Position numbers and translations under genes: made by a program. DNA of 7,155 bases from Erysipelotrichaceae bacterium (GTDB lineage: Bacteria > Bacillota_I > Bacilli_A > Erysipelotrichales > Erysipelotrichaceae). Location: contig CAAGJS010000359.1 of the NCBI GenBank assembly GCA_900770275.1, forward strand, positions 1 through 7,155, in the 5' to 3' direction. How positions within the stretch are numbered: the stretch's first letter is position 1; every line of letters starts with the position of its first letter. Positions 1 through 6,822 of the stretch are shown here, in pieces. The notes under the pieces are model-generated. The model saw only the letters and a program-made list of their open reading frames with translations. It did not search any database and had not been told where the DNA came from.

Positions 1-929
1 ATTGCGGCAACCATTTCGACCTCACCTGTCTTTACCGCGCCCGGCGCAGACAGATTCGGCAGGTACGTGTTAACGATCTTGGAGCCCCGCGGAGAAGCTG
101 CGTGCAGAGCATCCAGACCGAAGCACACCGCATAAATGCTCGTTGTGCCGGATGCGGAATCCGTACCGATAACATCAACGCTCTTCTTCGCGGATCCATC
201 GTAGTAAAGACCCATATCAATGATCGGGACACTGTCATATGCGTCCGCCATACGTCCGAACGAGTCCGGGGACTGACTGTAATAGCCCATATACTTAGCC
301 AGGAAAGCCAGCGACGTTGCGGCCTTAGAATTGCAAAGGAATGCGTCCGGCTTTCTGCTCAGCGAGTGCTTCCAATTCTCAAACTGGAAAAGGAATGCAT
401 CTGCATTAGCCTTGCACGCTTCCGCCGTCGAAAGGTCAATAGCGGCCGACGGCTTATACTCCGTTGAAAGACCGGTACAGAGCGCATCCAGGCCATCAAA
501 AGGCGTCGTATCTGTGTCGGCCTTGCCCTTCGGTGTGCTGTGGCCGTTGATAAAGTCATACTGGAACTTATTTGCGACAGCTTCGGACTTCTGCTTCAGC
601 TGGAAGGCGATCTCTGATTTCGCGGACGTATCCTCCAGAACACGGTCAACCTGGAACGAACCGCCGAAAATCTTCAGGTTGACTACCTTGAGAACTCTCA
701 GCGCTTCACCGGGCGTGTACTCGCTGTTGAGCTTACGGCCCTCAGCGACAGACGGCGTTAGCAGCTGCGTATAGCCATATGTCAGTGTTGATCCACCGGT
801 TCCCGGGGACACAGCATCGTCAAACGTCAGCTTGTCCAAAATAAAAGAGCTCCGGCGGAACTCATCGATTACGTTCTGATCTACTTTGTCGGCCATCCCG
901 ACTTTTGCCTGTTCAAGTGTAAGCGGCAT
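1..929 (-). CDS. Major capsid protein, HK97 fold (3' end cut by window edge)
   Basis: This is the main shell protein of the phage head. I translated 309 uninterrupted codons from ATG at 929; the frame is still open at the left edge. Recognisable stretches are FGGSFQVDRV (about residues 88-97), a helical run rich in K/E/Q (about 103-125), FINGHST near 126-132, FDGLDAL near 144-150, and YAVCFGLDALHAASPRG near 266-282. These resemble the major capsid proteins of Firmicutes siphophages that use a separate scaffold. There is no long N-terminal prodomain, in keeping with the scaffold gene just upstream. Relatives usually end soon after the VKTGEVEMVAA region (299-309), so probably only a few tens of residues are missing. 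An AGGAGG site at 939-944 lies 9 bases before the ATG and overlaps the scaffold stop codon, so the two are likely co-translated. The family call is from recall of related sequences, not a search. Confidence 0.88.
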   Translation of the reverse strand, partial: MPLTLEQAKVGMADKVDQNVIDEFRRSSFILDKLTFDDAVSPGTGGSTLTYGYTQLLTPSVAEGRKLNSEYTPGEALRVLKVVNLKIFGGSFQVDRVLEDTSAKSEIAFQLKQKSEAVANKFQYDFINGHSTPKGKADTDTTPFDGLDALCTGLSTEYKPSAAIDLSTAEACKANADAFLFQFENWKHSLSRKPDAFLCNSKAATSLAFLAKYMGYYSQSPDSFGRMADAYDSVPIIDMGLYYDGSAKKSVDVIGTDSASGTTSIYAVCFGLDALHAASPRGSKIVNTYLPNLSAPGAVKTGEVEMVAA

Positions 930-938
930 TGTTTATTT

Positions 939-944
939 CCTCCT
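939..944 (-). promoter_or_regulatory. Ribosome binding site of the major capsid gene
   Basis: A perfect AGGAGG sits 9 bases upstream of the ATG at 929. Its first two bases are the last two of the scaffold stop codon TAG (945-943), so ribosomes ending the scaffold sit directly on the capsid initiation site. This fits the high and balanced output needed for these two proteins. Confidence 0.85.
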
Positions 945-1497
945 ATTTTTCGTCATAATAAGCCGCAACGGCATCCTCGAGAGTATCAACCTTGTCCTTG
1001 CCATGACCCGTATGGTCACCGCCAAGATCTACGTCCTTCTTCGGCTCTGGATCTGCTTCAAACAGGAACGCATTGTCCTTCCTGATCGCAGCGATCTGGT
1101 CGTCAAGACCGGTGACTTCGCCTTTGTCGTTGATGCTTACTTTGCTCATATCCAGCATACCGATCAGTGCCTTGTCTGATCTGGTGCCGGACTTTGCTAC
1201 GGCAAGCTGCACCGCAGATGCGATGCGAGCTTTCTCGATGTCCTCGTTGTACTTCTTCTCCCAGTCGGTCACTTCGCTCTGGAGTTTCTTAATATCGACC
1301 CCATCGAACTTCTTTACCTGGTCTGTCAGCTCTGTAATCCGCGTATCCTTGGCCTGCAGATCCGCGTCATACTTCGCCTTTGAGACGTACTGCCCGTCCG
1401 CAAGGTTGGCCAGCTTGAAGTCATTCGCATGTGCCTTCAGTTTGGTTTCAACCTGTGCATAGAGATCTGATCCGAGAACTTCTTCGAGTGTTGGCAT
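943..1497 (-). CDS. Capsid scaffolding protein, phage GP20 family
   Basis: A 184-residue acidic, mostly helical protein that is expected to guide assembly of the major capsid protein into procapsids and then leave. The N-terminus (MPTLEEVLGSDLYAQVETKL) and the following coiled-coil-like stretch at about residues 42-98, rich in K, E, D and Q, are typical of the 'phage minor structural protein GP20' scaffold family. A short conserved-looking part follows (about 105-145, with SDKALIGMLD), then a charged tail with a His/Gly/Asp-rich segment near 155-170 and the end AAYYDEK. Length is normal for the family. Start choice is clear: AGGAGG at 1503-1508 lies 5 bases before the ATG. The position directly before the major capsid gene supports the scaffold role. 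It probably starts a new transcription segment, because a hairpin terminator lies about 105 bases upstream. Confidence 0.87.
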   Translation of the reverse strand: MPTLEEVLGSDLYAQVETKLKAHANDFKLANLADGQYVSKAKYDADLQAKDTRITELTDQVKKFDGVDIKKLQSEVTDWEKKYNEDIEKARIASAVQLAVAKSGTRSDKALIGMLDMSKVSINDKGEVTGLDDQIAAIRKDNAFLFEADPEPKKDVDLGGDHTGHGKDKVDTLEDAVAAYYDEK

Positions 1498-1502
1498 TTC
1501 TT

Positions 1503-1508
1503 CCTCCT
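1503..1508 (-). promoter_or_regulatory. Ribosome binding site of the scaffold gene
   Basis: A perfect AGGAGG with a 5-base spacer (AAGAA) before the ATG at 1497. It fixes the start of the scaffold gene and predicts strong translation. Confidence 0.85.
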
Positions 1509-1688
1509 GTGTTTTTTATATCCGGTTCTCTCCGGTAGGGTCAGCAGTTTATATCGCTTACTGGGGCGAACTTGAGCCTTTTAAACGCCATGCTCAGGGC
1601 AGAAAAAAGGCGCCATATCGGCGTCTTGTTTCTCGTATTTTGATGCGCTAATTCCAGCATTCTGTCATAGATAACTCAAAACAGCGAC
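1509..1688 (-). other. Non-coding gap between minor capsid and scaffold genes
   Basis: Apart from the hairpin at 1602-1627, I see no convincing gene on either strand in this stretch. The minus strand has two TATAAA boxes (plus-strand TTTATA at 1515-1520 and 1548-1553). The first pairs with CTGACC (1539-1544, 4 of 6 matches to TTGACA) at an 18-base spacing, but its start point would fall on the scaffold ribosome binding site. The second has no good -35 partner. ACCGGA occurs twice as a direct repeat 4 bases apart (plus-strand 1521-1537), with no known role. An internal promoter for scaffold and capsid would be logical after the terminator but is not demonstrated. Confidence 0.5.
1602..1627 (-). 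terminator. Rho-independent terminator after the minor capsid gene
   Basis: Read on the minus strand, AAGACGCC (1627-1620), a 5-base loop GATAT and GGCGCCTT (1614-1607) form an 8-pair stem with one A/C mismatch. The last TT of the stem and four more T (1606-1603) make a six-T run. It lies about 60 bases after the last coding-like stop (1689) and about 105 bases before the scaffold start. It would separate the packaging/portal/minor-head unit from the scaffold/capsid unit, wholly or in part. The plus strand lacks a comparable T run, so it is unlikely to act in both directions. Confidence 0.6.
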
Positions 1689-1847
1689 CTAATCGGCCGC
1701 CGCTTTTTGAATGAATGCATCCGTGGGCCCCCATCGGTTTCCCGCACCCCACATATCGTATGTCAGCTGTCCAGGGATTCTTTCAGCCTCGATGCACTTT
1801 CCATCGTAAATATAGGCTAATTTCTTTGATTTATCAAGTTCCCTGAT
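1689..1847 (-). pseudogene. Coding-like frame without a normal start codon, after the minor capsid gene
   Basis: This frame is read one base back (-1) from the minor capsid gene and ends at TAG 1691-1689. It is open from 1943 (after an in-frame TGA at 1946-1944), but has no ATG, GTG or TTG before an internal ATG only about 22 codons from its end. The part from about 1820 onward reads like protein: KLAYIYDGKC, then RIPGQLTYDMWGAG, then RWGPTDAFIQKAAAD. I do not recognise the family. A plausible ancestral start is the codon ATC at 1847-1845, which follows AAGGA by 9 bases. One base change to ATG would give a 52-residue protein overlapping the capsid gene by 31 bases. GC here is about 53-57% by hand count, like the phage backbone and unlike the AT-rich capsid C-terminus just before it. 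It may be a decayed small gene, a displaced end of the ancestral capsid gene, or a frameshifted extension. Confidence 0.45.
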
Positions 1848-3496
1848 CCCTGAAGATCCTTGTATTTCTTGATGCCCCGATTCCTTTTTCGCCCGTAATA
1901 ATCCAGATGCACAACAAATTCCTTTTTGCTCCCTTCGGGTTTGTCAATGACTATTTCAATACCATAGGATAGCCCATTTTCGCCCTTGAATAGCTTAAAA
2001 AAGCGGAAATCAACCAACCCCTCATGGGTCCCGTGCAAGAGCAAGTCATAGTCTTCAATCGTTACTTTTGCCTTCGAATAGATCTCTGGGGCGAACTCAG
2101 CCGAATGCCGATGAAGAATATACGCAAAATTCGATATAGACATCACGATATCCTCATCGACGCCGAACTGCTTTAGCTCGTCTGGCGTGTGTGCAATGAT
2201 GTATTCATTAGCGAAACCCATTTGCTTCAGTTCTGATATCCACTGTTCCTTACTGAGTTTGTCGTGACTTCTAATTTCTGTGAGGCGTTCTTCTGTAAAG
2301 GATTCGTATTCGGATTCAGTTTTTGGCAATTCAGTTTTTGGCAATTCAATTGTGGTGCTTGCAGATGTGTGATCTATCGATTTGATGGTTTTGCTCACCA
2401 AAGGCGCAGTTTTAATCGGCGCATAAGCTTTCTCTGCCGCATAATCACGCTTTAGGAACCCGTTGCTGTTCTTTACGAGATCATCCAGCTGATCCTTGTA
2501 GTACTTCTTCCATCGGGAGGCCTCAGCAGTATTCTGTCCTCCTGCCTTGAGGATCTGAACGCGGCGATCCCACTCGCGAACTTTACGCTCAAGGTAGCGC
2601 TGTTTCTGTTCCTGTTCGTAATATTTGCGGTTCTTCTCCTCATCGAAGTGCTCATAGGTCTTTTCCCCCAGTTCCTCAAAGTACGGGTAGAAGGAATGCC
2701 GGCAGTTGTACCCGCCCAGCCCCGTCGCTGTTCCGTATCCTGTCGCCTCGTAGAAGTTTTCGTATCGAGGATCTTCTTTGTTCAGCCAGAAGACCTTGCC
2801 CTGCCATACGGCGTGCGTCGGTCGCGCCCCCAGATGGCTGGATGTCTGTACCAGGTTGATCCCCATCTTCTTAATCGCATCCATCTCGCATTGCAGTGCA
2901 TTCTGGTTCACGCTGGTTCTTACAGCCACCCGAACGGCCGCCTCGATGCTTCTGTGAGCTCCGCTGGGATACTCGACCATCCCCAGCCCTTCACGCGCCA
3001 GCTTTTGGCAGGCGTTGGCAACGGCCTCGTCAAAACTGTAGGCCCCGCTGGAAACCTGCAGGTAAGCCTGATCGAAGGCGTCCATCATCCTTGCGCTGCC
3101 AAGCTGCGCAGTAGTTCGGGTGAGGTTAGTCAGCTCGTTGTTCAGCACGTTCGTGCTCTTGAGGATCTGATCACGAAACTCCAGCCCGGTTGTGTCGTAT
3201 CCTGCAGCGACTAGATTTTCAAACAGCTGCCGCGTACTTTTGGCGGTGCTTTCTTCCATCAGCTTGTCGACTTCGCTCTGCTCTGTTTTCAGCGCTACGG
3301 CGATCATCTCATTGATCATCGACTGCTGCAGTCCGAACACCCGCAGCTTCTCGTTGAGGTATTCCGTGGTGGATGTCATTCCGCCTGCATGTCGGATCCG
3401 ATCCGCAATGTCCTTGAGAATCCGGGTTCCCAGCTTCCAGAAGATCTGGTCGATCTCATCACTGCATTTCTGCAGGTAGTCCGGTGTCAGTGCCAT
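1817..3496 (-). CDS. Minor capsid protein (Phage_min_cap2/MuF-like) with putative C-terminal nuclease-like toxin domain
   Basis: A 559-residue minor head protein that in this group binds near the portal and can travel with the DNA. Residues 1 to about 350 form the conserved part, with the family signatures SSHLGARPTHAVWQGKVF (219-236) and GLGGYNCRHSFYPYF (259-273). A charged, probably coiled-coil stretch rich in Y/E/K/R (about 280-345) follows. Residues about 360-400 are a linker with repeated ELPKT. The C-terminal part (about 400-559) has ILHRH (460-464), a DYDLL motif (482-486), a KLFK stretch (501-504) and a basic strand-like segment DYYGRKRNRGIKKYK (532-546). This layout recalls the BECR/PBECR nuclease-like domains fused to phage minor capsid proteins; that assignment is inference without an alignment. 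The C-terminal DNA is clearly more AT-rich than the rest, suggesting module exchange. Start: TAGGAG (3505-3510), 8 bases before the ATG and overlapping the portal stop. The gap to portal is 11 bases. Confidence 0.85.
   Translation of the reverse strand: MALTPDYLQKCSDEIDQIFWKLGTRILKDIADRIRHAGGMTSTTEYLNEKLRVFGLQQSMINEMIAVALKTEQSEVDKLMEESTAKSTRQLFENLVAAGYDTTGLEFRDQILKSTNVLNNELTNLTRTTAQLGSARMMDAFDQAYLQVSSGAYSFDEAVANACQKLAREGLGMVEYPSGAHRSIEAAVRVAVRTSVNQNALQCEMDAIKKMGINLVQTSSHLGARPTHAVWQGKVFWLNKEDPRYENFYEATGYGTATGLGGYNCRHSFYPYFEELGEKTYEHFDEEKNRKYYEQEQKQRYLERKVREWDRRVQILKAGGQNTAEASRWKKYYKDQLDDLVKNSNGFLKRDYAAEKAYAPIKTAPLVSKTIKSIDHTSASTTIELPKTELPKTESEYESFTEERLTEIRSHDKLSKEQWISELKQMGFANEYIIAHTPDELKQFGVDEDIVMSISNFAYILHRHSAEFAPEIYSKAKVTIEDYDLLLHGTHEGLVDFRFFKLFKGENGLSYGIEIVIDKPEGSKKEFVVHLDYYGRKRNRGIKKYKDLQGSGNLINQRN
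2314..2348 (-). repeat. 15-base in-frame tandem repeat in the minor capsid linker
   Basis: Two exact 15-base copies (2314-2328 and 2329-2343, plus-strand unit ATTCAGTTTTTGGCA) are followed by the first five bases of a third copy in diverged form (2344-2348). On the coding strand they give a repeated ELPKT in the linker (about residues 384-394) between the conserved capsid part and the C-terminal domain. Because the unit is 15 bases, gain or loss by slippage keeps the reading frame and only changes linker length. Confidence 0.85.
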
Positions 3497-3507
3497 CGGT
3501 ATGGCTC

Positions 3508-5073
3508 CTAGTCGTCAGAACCCGCTGGATTTTGACCGGAAGTGCTCGGATTTTGATCGTTCTTGTTCTTTCCGATAAATTGCCCATCAAGGCTAAAATC
3601 TTCGCCCTGTGCCGTCTCTCCGGTCATTTTTCTGGCATCATCTTCGCTCTCGCCTAGATACTTCACGCGATATTCCCATTTCTGACGGATGCCGGTGGAG
3701 ATTTCCTGCATAAACCGCATCCGTTCGGCTTCTTCATCCGAGAACATCGTGTCATCAAACTGGATCGTGATTCTGGCGTCGGTGTCCAGCGGCTCGTGAA
3801 GTTTCTCTTTGCCGAGAATCAGAGCCGACCGGACCAGCTCGGTAAGCGAATCCTGAATAGCGATCCGCTGCCGCCAGACGCTCTCTGTCAGCTCCTTGTT
3901 GCTGGCGCGGACCTGAGTTGCCGTGTTCATGCTCTGGAAGTTGAATTGATAGCGATTCTGTCCTAGCCCTACTTTGCTGGAGAGTAGATTCAGATTGAAC
4001 TGAACGTTCTCCTTGTTTTCGTCAATACGAAGGCTCGGGTTGTAATCCTGAAAGAACGGCTGGTTACCCGGCAGAGCTTCGCCGGTGGTTACGTAGAGCG
4101 ATTTCTCCAAGGTCGCGCCAACATCAACATCCTGCCGGACTGCGCGATCGGCCCCACTTTCATCCTTGGCATATGCCCGCGGCTGCAGAAGGACCGCGCT
4201 CTGATCCATGAAGATGCGCTTCTTGCCCAGCAGTGTGTCCATGAAAAGGTTGTCATAGGCCAGATCGCAGGACTCGAGGTTGTCGATCGCATTTGCATAA
4301 ACACTCACGCCCATCGGTACATCCGCGATGTTGTTTTCCAGATTGGGCCGCATCAGCACAAACGGCTTGCAAGGGAGCTTGTAGCTCGCCACCTCACCAT
4401 GCGGTGCGTCCGTCTCCTCGTAGTTGTTCGTGCTGTTCAGCTTGTAGAAGTGATTCTCTATGAGGTATTCCTCGCCTGCGCCCTTTTTGAAGATCTGAAG
4501 GTAAAGGCATTCCAGCCCATCCTGAACGTAGCTGCTCGCAAGCGCTAGATCTGTCACATCTTCATCGTCGTATGTCAGCGGAACGATCATCTGGGCATCT
4601 TTGATCACCTTAAGCCGCAAACCGGTAGCCGATAGCGCGCCGCCCTGGACTGTTGCCCCGGTAAGCTGCCAGTAAAGGCAGACGGTTCCAGCAGCGTATT
4701 CGCGCTCGATTGCCTTGTTCCCGCGAACCCAGAAGCGATTGGCGCCAAGCAATCCGGAGCTCTGTTCGTTCTCATCCCCGGTGAGCCATTTCTGTGTGTA
4801 ATTCGTATCGTGGTCATCGCACTCAATGATGATCCGGGTCTTGTCGTTAAGCAGCAGGTTGGCCCAGTCCTCGCACACCGTTTTGGCCATCCGCATCTGC
4901 TTGCGCTTAATCTTGGCGCTGTGGAAGTCCTTGTCAACGACGCGGTAGTTGTGGAATGCCGGCACATATCCCCGCCACCAGTTTTCCCACATCTCAATGT
5001 CCGTATAGTAGTCCTGGGTATCGCCACTGATCGGATATCCAAGATCATTTAAAATCATGAAAAGCTGCTTCAT
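3508..5073 (-). CDS. Portal protein, SPP1 gp6-like
   Basis: A 521-residue portal subunit. Twelve copies form the ring at one head vertex that docks the terminase and lets DNA in and out. The N-terminal region has YYTDIEMWENWWRGYVPAFH (about 22-41) and MRMAKTVCEDWANLLLND (about 60-77), typical of the SPP1 gp6-like portals of Firmicutes phages. The C-terminus is low-complexity and polar, rich in N, Q, S, D and K (about 500-521). Length fits the family. The frame is open back to a TTG at 5115, but the ATG at 5073 is preferred: GGAAGGAG lies 6 bases before it, and ATGA joins it to the TerL stop, implying coupled translation. The stop TAG at 3510-3508 forms part of the next gene's ribosome binding site. 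Confidence 0.9.
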   Translation of the reverse strand: MKQLFMILNDLGYPISGDTQDYYTDIEMWENWWRGYVPAFHNYRVVDKDFHSAKIKRKQMRMAKTVCEDWANLLLNDKTRIIIECDDHDTNYTQKWLTGDENEQSSGLLGANRFWVRGNKAIEREYAAGTVCLYWQLTGATVQGGALSATGLRLKVIKDAQMIVPLTYDDEDVTDLALASSYVQDGLECLYLQIFKKGAGEEYLIENHFYKLNSTNNYEETDAPHGEVASYKLPCKPFVLMRPNLENNIADVPMGVSVYANAIDNLESCDLAYDNLFMDTLLGKKRIFMDQSAVLLQPRAYAKDESGADRAVRQDVDVGATLEKSLYVTTGEALPGNQPFFQDYNPSLRIDENKENVQFNLNLLSSKVGLGQNRYQFNFQSMNTATQVRASNKELTESVWRQRIAIQDSLTELVRSALILGKEKLHEPLDTDARITIQFDDTMFSDEEAERMRFMQEISTGIRQKWEYRVKYLGESEDDARKMTGETAQGEDFSLDGQFIGKNKNDQNPSTSGQNPAGSDD

Positions 5074-6302
5074 CCGTTTCTCCTTCCAGTGACGTACTCC
5101 ATGAAATAAGACCAACTATAAAAATGAGCATCGAATGTGTCGATGTCCGTTGTGAAATCATCTAGTATTTTGTCTTCCTTTGCTTTGCTGTCGTAGAGCG
5201 CAGTGCTCAGGGATTCGACCACCATTGGCACGGCTTGGAACCACATCTTGTGGCGGTTCAGCATCATGTTGTATGTCAGGATCCGGGTCTTCCCGTCTAC
5301 CTTCCGGCAGTCAGCCACCTGCGTAGTAAATCCGGCACTCCGGACCGCTACTCGGATGCTGTTCAGAATGACCTGCTCTGCGTTGTCTACGAACACGTAG
5401 TTTACGAAAATCCCCTGCTGCTGAAGCGATCCAAGGAAGGCCACTGTCTCCGTGCAGAGCCGCTCCGCATCGATCGTGCCTTTAGAGTGAACAATCTTGC
5501 GTTCAGCAAAGGTTATGATCTCGGACCAGTCCGCTGTGATTCCTGTTGCAATCAGGCTGCTGTGAGACTTTGTGCCGCCGATATCGAGCCCGATGTTGGT
5601 CATCCGGAACAGCGGCAAATCCTTGCGCCATTCCCATTCGTTCGGGTTGTCCGCAAACTGCGGAAACAGCAAACCCTCCGCATTGCACCACTCCCCGAGG
5701 ATGAACCGGTTGTAGTAGACCGTGCCCCGATACTCCTGCTTCAGGTTCTCCACGAACTTTGCCGGAAGGAATGGGTTGTCGTCGATCGTGTACTTCTGGC
5801 AGTAGATGTCTGCCCCGCTTTCCAGGAACTTATGGAACCAGTGATTCTTGTTATCCGGATTGCATGTTCCGTCAAAGCAGGAGTAGGCTTTGTCCAGTCT
5901 GGACTTCAGCATGTTGAAGACATCCTCCTGCCAGGTCACGATTTCGTCGCCATAGCAATACTTGAGGCCGACACCCTGAATCTTGGATACCTGTGTGATT
6001 TTGTCCGCGCCCAGTGCGTAGCACCGCTCGCCGAAAAGCTCGACCGTGTTATCCGGCCGGATCATGCCTACCAGCTCCGGCCCGTACATGTCCCTCATCG
6101 GTCCGAGCACGTTTCTCTCCAGCGTTGCTTTAGTGTTGCCAAGCAGCAGGATCGCTCCCGGCTTCCCTTTGACTGCCCGGATCCGCTTCGGGATCACGTA
6201 GTAGTCGAGCCAGGTCTTCCCCGATCTGGTCGCCCCGGTCTTGATGTTCCAGCGATGCGGCGGGGTGGTCCAGAATTCCTTCTGCTTATCACTCAGCTGC
6301 AT
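5070..6302 (-). CDS. terL: Terminase large subunit, PBSX-type (ATPase and nuclease)
   Basis: A 410-residue packaging motor protein that hydrolyses ATP to push DNA through the portal and cuts the concatemer. Numbered from the ATG at 6302, the Walker A motif GATRSGKT is at about 23-30. The Walker B-like stretch KYCYGDE is at about 114-120, with the acidic pair D119/E120, and GTCNPD at about 145-150 fits the coupling motif. The C-terminal RNase H-like nuclease shows three acidic sites: D240 in NIGLDIGGT, D306 in VFVDNAEQ, and D388/D391 in DIDTFDAHFYSW. Length and motifs match PBSX-family large terminases. The open frame extends to a GTG at 6338 without a ribosome binding site. ATG 6302 has AAGGAA 8 bases upstream and the natural-looking start MQLSDKQKEFW. 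It overlaps TerS by 14 bases and portal by 4 (ATGA). No catalytic residue appears to be missing. Confidence 0.92.
   Translation of the reverse strand: MQLSDKQKEFWTTPPHRWNIKTGATRSGKTWLDYYVIPKRIRAVKGKPGAILLLGNTKATLERNVLGPMRDMYGPELVGMIRPDNTVELFGERCYALGADKITQVSKIQGVGLKYCYGDEIVTWQEDVFNMLKSRLDKAYSCFDGTCNPDNKNHWFHKFLESGADIYCQKYTIDDNPFLPAKFVENLKQEYRGTVYYNRFILGEWCNAEGLLFPQFADNPNEWEWRKDLPLFRMTNIGLDIGGTKSHSSLIATGITADWSEIITFAERKIVHSKGTIDAERLCTETVAFLGSLQQQGIFVNYVFVDNAEQVILNSIRVAVRSAGFTTQVADCRKVDGKTRILTYNMMLNRHKMWFQAVPMVVESLSTALYDSKAKEDKILDDFTTDIDTFDAHFYSWSYFMEYVTGRRNG
5080..5087 (-). promoter_or_regulatory. Ribosome binding site deciding the portal start
   Basis: GGAAGGAG with a 6-base spacer before the ATG at 5073. 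It lies inside the last codons of TerL and argues against the longer reading from TTG at 5115, which would add 14 residues (including GVRHWKEKR) not expected in this family. Confidence 0.8.
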
Positions 6303-6822
6303 CGTCGTCTTTCCTTGCAGGTGGGTCTTCGGTTTCACTTGCGATCTGGTCGATGCTGTGGAGCAGCTGGTCGAGCTTGGTCAGCTCGGATCCTCCGTTG
6401 TCGGTCTGCTTCTTCAGTGCACGTGCCTGCTCATTCATGAGCTTCGTCCGTGCCTTATCCAGCTTCGTTTCCGGCTGCTGGCCGGTCAGATCGCGGATGT
6501 ACTCTGCTGCCCTGACGTCGCCTTTGACTGCCTTCTGAAACATCGACATGGCCAGCAGCATCTGATTGCTCATAGCATCGTCTGGGACTCCGGCATCCGC
6601 CAGCTTCTGCTTGTTTCTGTCGCCGGGCGGTAATGCCATGATGATTTTCAGGCAGTCTCGCAGTTGCTTCTTCCGGGCGATGGTCTTCTGTGCCTTAATG
6701 CCTCCCCGGCGTCCCATCTCCGCCGCGTTTTCCTTGGTGAATGGCTTCGCTGAGTGCGCTTTGAAATTGTCTATTTGTTTTTGCTGGGCCGGGCTGTGCT
6801 TTGGCTTATTCTCATTTGTCAT
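6289..6822 (-). CDS. terS: Terminase small subunit (putative)
   Basis: A 177-residue, highly charged helical protein that most likely recognises the phage packaging site and regulates TerL. It has the segment FTKENAAEMGRRGGIKAQK (about 28-46), a basic N-terminal DNA-binding-like region seen in many small terminases or terminase-associated proteins of Firmicutes phages. A middle part contains KGDVRAAEYIRDLTGQQP (about 100-117), a stretch common in TerS-type proteins. The acidic C-terminal tail ends in DDDAAE. Position directly before TerL, with a 14-base overlap, strongly supports the call. The ATG at 6822 has only a G-rich AAAGGGGG about 11 bases upstream, a weak and distant site. A better GGGAGG lies further up (6857-6862) and may act through a short coupled leader frame. 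Confidence 0.8.
   Translation of the reverse strand: MTNENKPKHSPAQQKQIDNFKAHSAKPFTKENAAEMGRRGGIKAQKTIARKKQLRDCLKIIMALPPGDRNKQKLADAGVPDDAMSNQMLLAMSMFQKAVKGDVRAAEYIRDLTGQQPETKLDKARTKLMNEQARALKKQTDNGGSELTKLDQLLHSIDQIASETEDPPARKDDDAAE
6311..6316 (-). promoter_or_regulatory. Ribosome binding site deciding the TerL start
   Basis: AAGGAA with an 8-base spacer before the ATG at 6302, located in the last codons of TerS. The alternative GTG at 6338 has no comparable site. Confidence 0.6.

Noticed and set aside
102..774. Plus-strand open frames of 121 and 147 codons opposite the capsid gene
   Set aside because: The minus strand here is an unbroken 309-codon major capsid frame with family features. The plus-strand frames overlap one another and look random.
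1515..1544. Promoter made of CTGACC, 18 bases and TATAAA before the scaffold gene
   Set aside because: Only 4 of 6 bases match at -35, and the predicted start would fall on the ribosome binding site, leaving a leader of about 11 bases. Not strong enough to annotate.
1640..1690. Weak promoter-like pair (TTGAGT and TGGAAT, 17 bases apart) that could make a short RNA ending at the 1602-1627 hairpin
   Set aside because: Each box matches consensus at only 4 of 6 bases, and nothing else supports a small RNA.
2648..3214. A 188-codon plus-strand frame opposite the minor capsid gene
   Set aside because: Antisense to the conserved part of a well-supported gene, no family resemblance, no independent ribosome binding site or neighbours on that strand.
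5074..5115. Longer portal start at TTG 5115
   Set aside because: No ribosome binding site, and the ATG at 5073 has a strong one plus an ATGA overlap with TerL.
6303..6338. Longer TerL start at GTG 6338
   Set aside because: No ribosome binding site, and the added residues do not look like the N-terminus of this family.
5235..6440. A 401-codon open frame on the plus strand opposite TerL and part of TerS
   Set aside because: It lies fully antisense to genes with clear Walker and nuclease motifs, and its translation shows no recognisable domain. It is a codon-bias shadow of a GC-rich gene.
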